Shown here: piece after piece, positions 63,846-64,000 of the stretch
Layout of the letters: every line of letters begins with the position of its first letter
Position numbering within the stretch: position 1 is the first letter of the stretch
Assembly (NCBI RefSeq): GCF_001426405.1
Contig: NZ_LMEP01000012.1
Span: 139,948 to 203,947 of the forward strand
Source: Streptomyces sp. Root1304
GTDB taxonomy: Bacteria; Actinomycetota; Actinomycetes; Streptomycetales; Streptomycetaceae
Length of the DNA stretch: 64,000 nt
Direction: 5' to 3'
Position numbers and translations under genes: made by a program
The notes under the pieces: generated by a model
Database searches by the model: none
What the model saw: only the letters and a program-made list of their open reading frames with translations
What the model was told of the DNA's origin: nothing

Positions 63846-64000
63846 ATGCCAAGGTCAAGAGTCTCGCGCAGAGTCTCAGGTCAGAGCCGTGCGCGGAGGC
63901 GCTCGCGCACACGTTCGCCCCGTGTGGGGCGGGAGATTTTTTACGGGGAAGCGGACGCGGCCGCACCCTCACCGGTGGCCGAGAACCGCCGGAATAAACG
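63846..64000 (+). CDS. Possible start of a gene leaving the window
   Basis: An ATG at 63846 follows TACTCT (63835-63840, TAnnnT) by 5 nt and lies inside the palindrome TGGCATATGCCA (63840-63851). The frame stays open to the edge with an Arg/Ser-rich start (MPRSRVSRRVSGQSRARRR) and then GREIFYGEADAAAP. I do not recognise it. It could equally be untranslated leader of a gene further right. Confidence 0.35.
   Translation, partial: MPRSRVSRRVSGQSRARRRSRTRSPRVGREIFYGEADAAAPSPVAENRRNK

Overview
The window is high-GC actinobacterial DNA that reads as the chromosome of a Streptomyces or close relative. The evidence is the near-universal G/C third codon positions, frequent GTG starts, leaderless TAnnnT promoters placed about 7 nt before a start codon, ATGA/GTGA gene overlaps, class E and class F sortases, an AA10 lytic polysaccharide monooxygenase (LPMO) behind a DasR-type site, and the DUF3311/symporter and DUF6412/YidC pairs.

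Layout. 1-5.9 kb: a truncated class A penicillin-binding protein, an ABC-2 exporter trio, a DUF445 membrane protein and a small membrane protein. 6-9.7 kb: a winged-helix regulator, a TrmO-like protein, and a divergent XRE/TPR regulator with an RsbW-type ATPase. 9.7-28.8 kb: a large presumptive anti-phage island. 28.8-42.3 kb: a SEC-C/TPR protein, a class E sortase, DUF3311 plus a sodium/solute symporter, a divergent MFS/HxlR pair, DUF6412 plus a YidC-like insertase, an FAH-family hydrolase, a sortable LPETG protein, a divergent Gfo/Idh-ROK pair and a LARTG protein. 42.3-50.5 kb: an organophosphonate cluster (GntR/UTRA regulator, FAD oxidoreductase, phosphonatase-like HAD hydrolase, four-gene ABC importer, secreted phosphodiesterase). 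50.6-64 kb: a HAD-IIA hydrolase, a class F sortase with its partner, a broken GH6 gene, two identical tRNA-Lys(CTT) genes, an NlpC/P60-like secreted protein, an SPFH protein, the LPMO, an acyl-CoA ligase, a NarL-type two-component system and an IclR regulator.

The most interesting region is the island. One minus-strand run holds four overlapping genes: a 1585-aa protein joining a sacsin-like GHKL ATPase to an SF2 helicase, a UvrD-like SF1 helicase, a DrmA-type helicase and a DrmB (DUF1998) protein. Divergent to it is a three-gene run: an XRE-GHKL ATPase fusion, an unknown protein and a DUF6339-like protein. Convergent to that come a C5-methyltransferase, a second C5-methyltransferase homologue whose motif IV catalytic Cys is replaced by Arg, and a Vsr endonuclease. 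DrmA, DrmB and a C5-methyltransferase point to DISARM, but no DrmC phospholipase-D protein is visible. The two GHKL ATPases, the extra UvrD helicase, Vsr and the pseudo-methylase are not part of classical DISARM. A palindrome (TGTCAAA-N5-TTTGACA plus a third half-site) just upstream of the XRE-GHKL gene suggests self-control of both divergent operons.

Elsewhere several local circuits can be read from the DNA: paired operators in the MFS/HxlR gap, a palindrome in the Gfo-Idh/ROK gap, a repeated 28-bp motif and PHO-box-like repeats at two phosphonate-cluster promoters, and a dre-like site before the LPMO gene.
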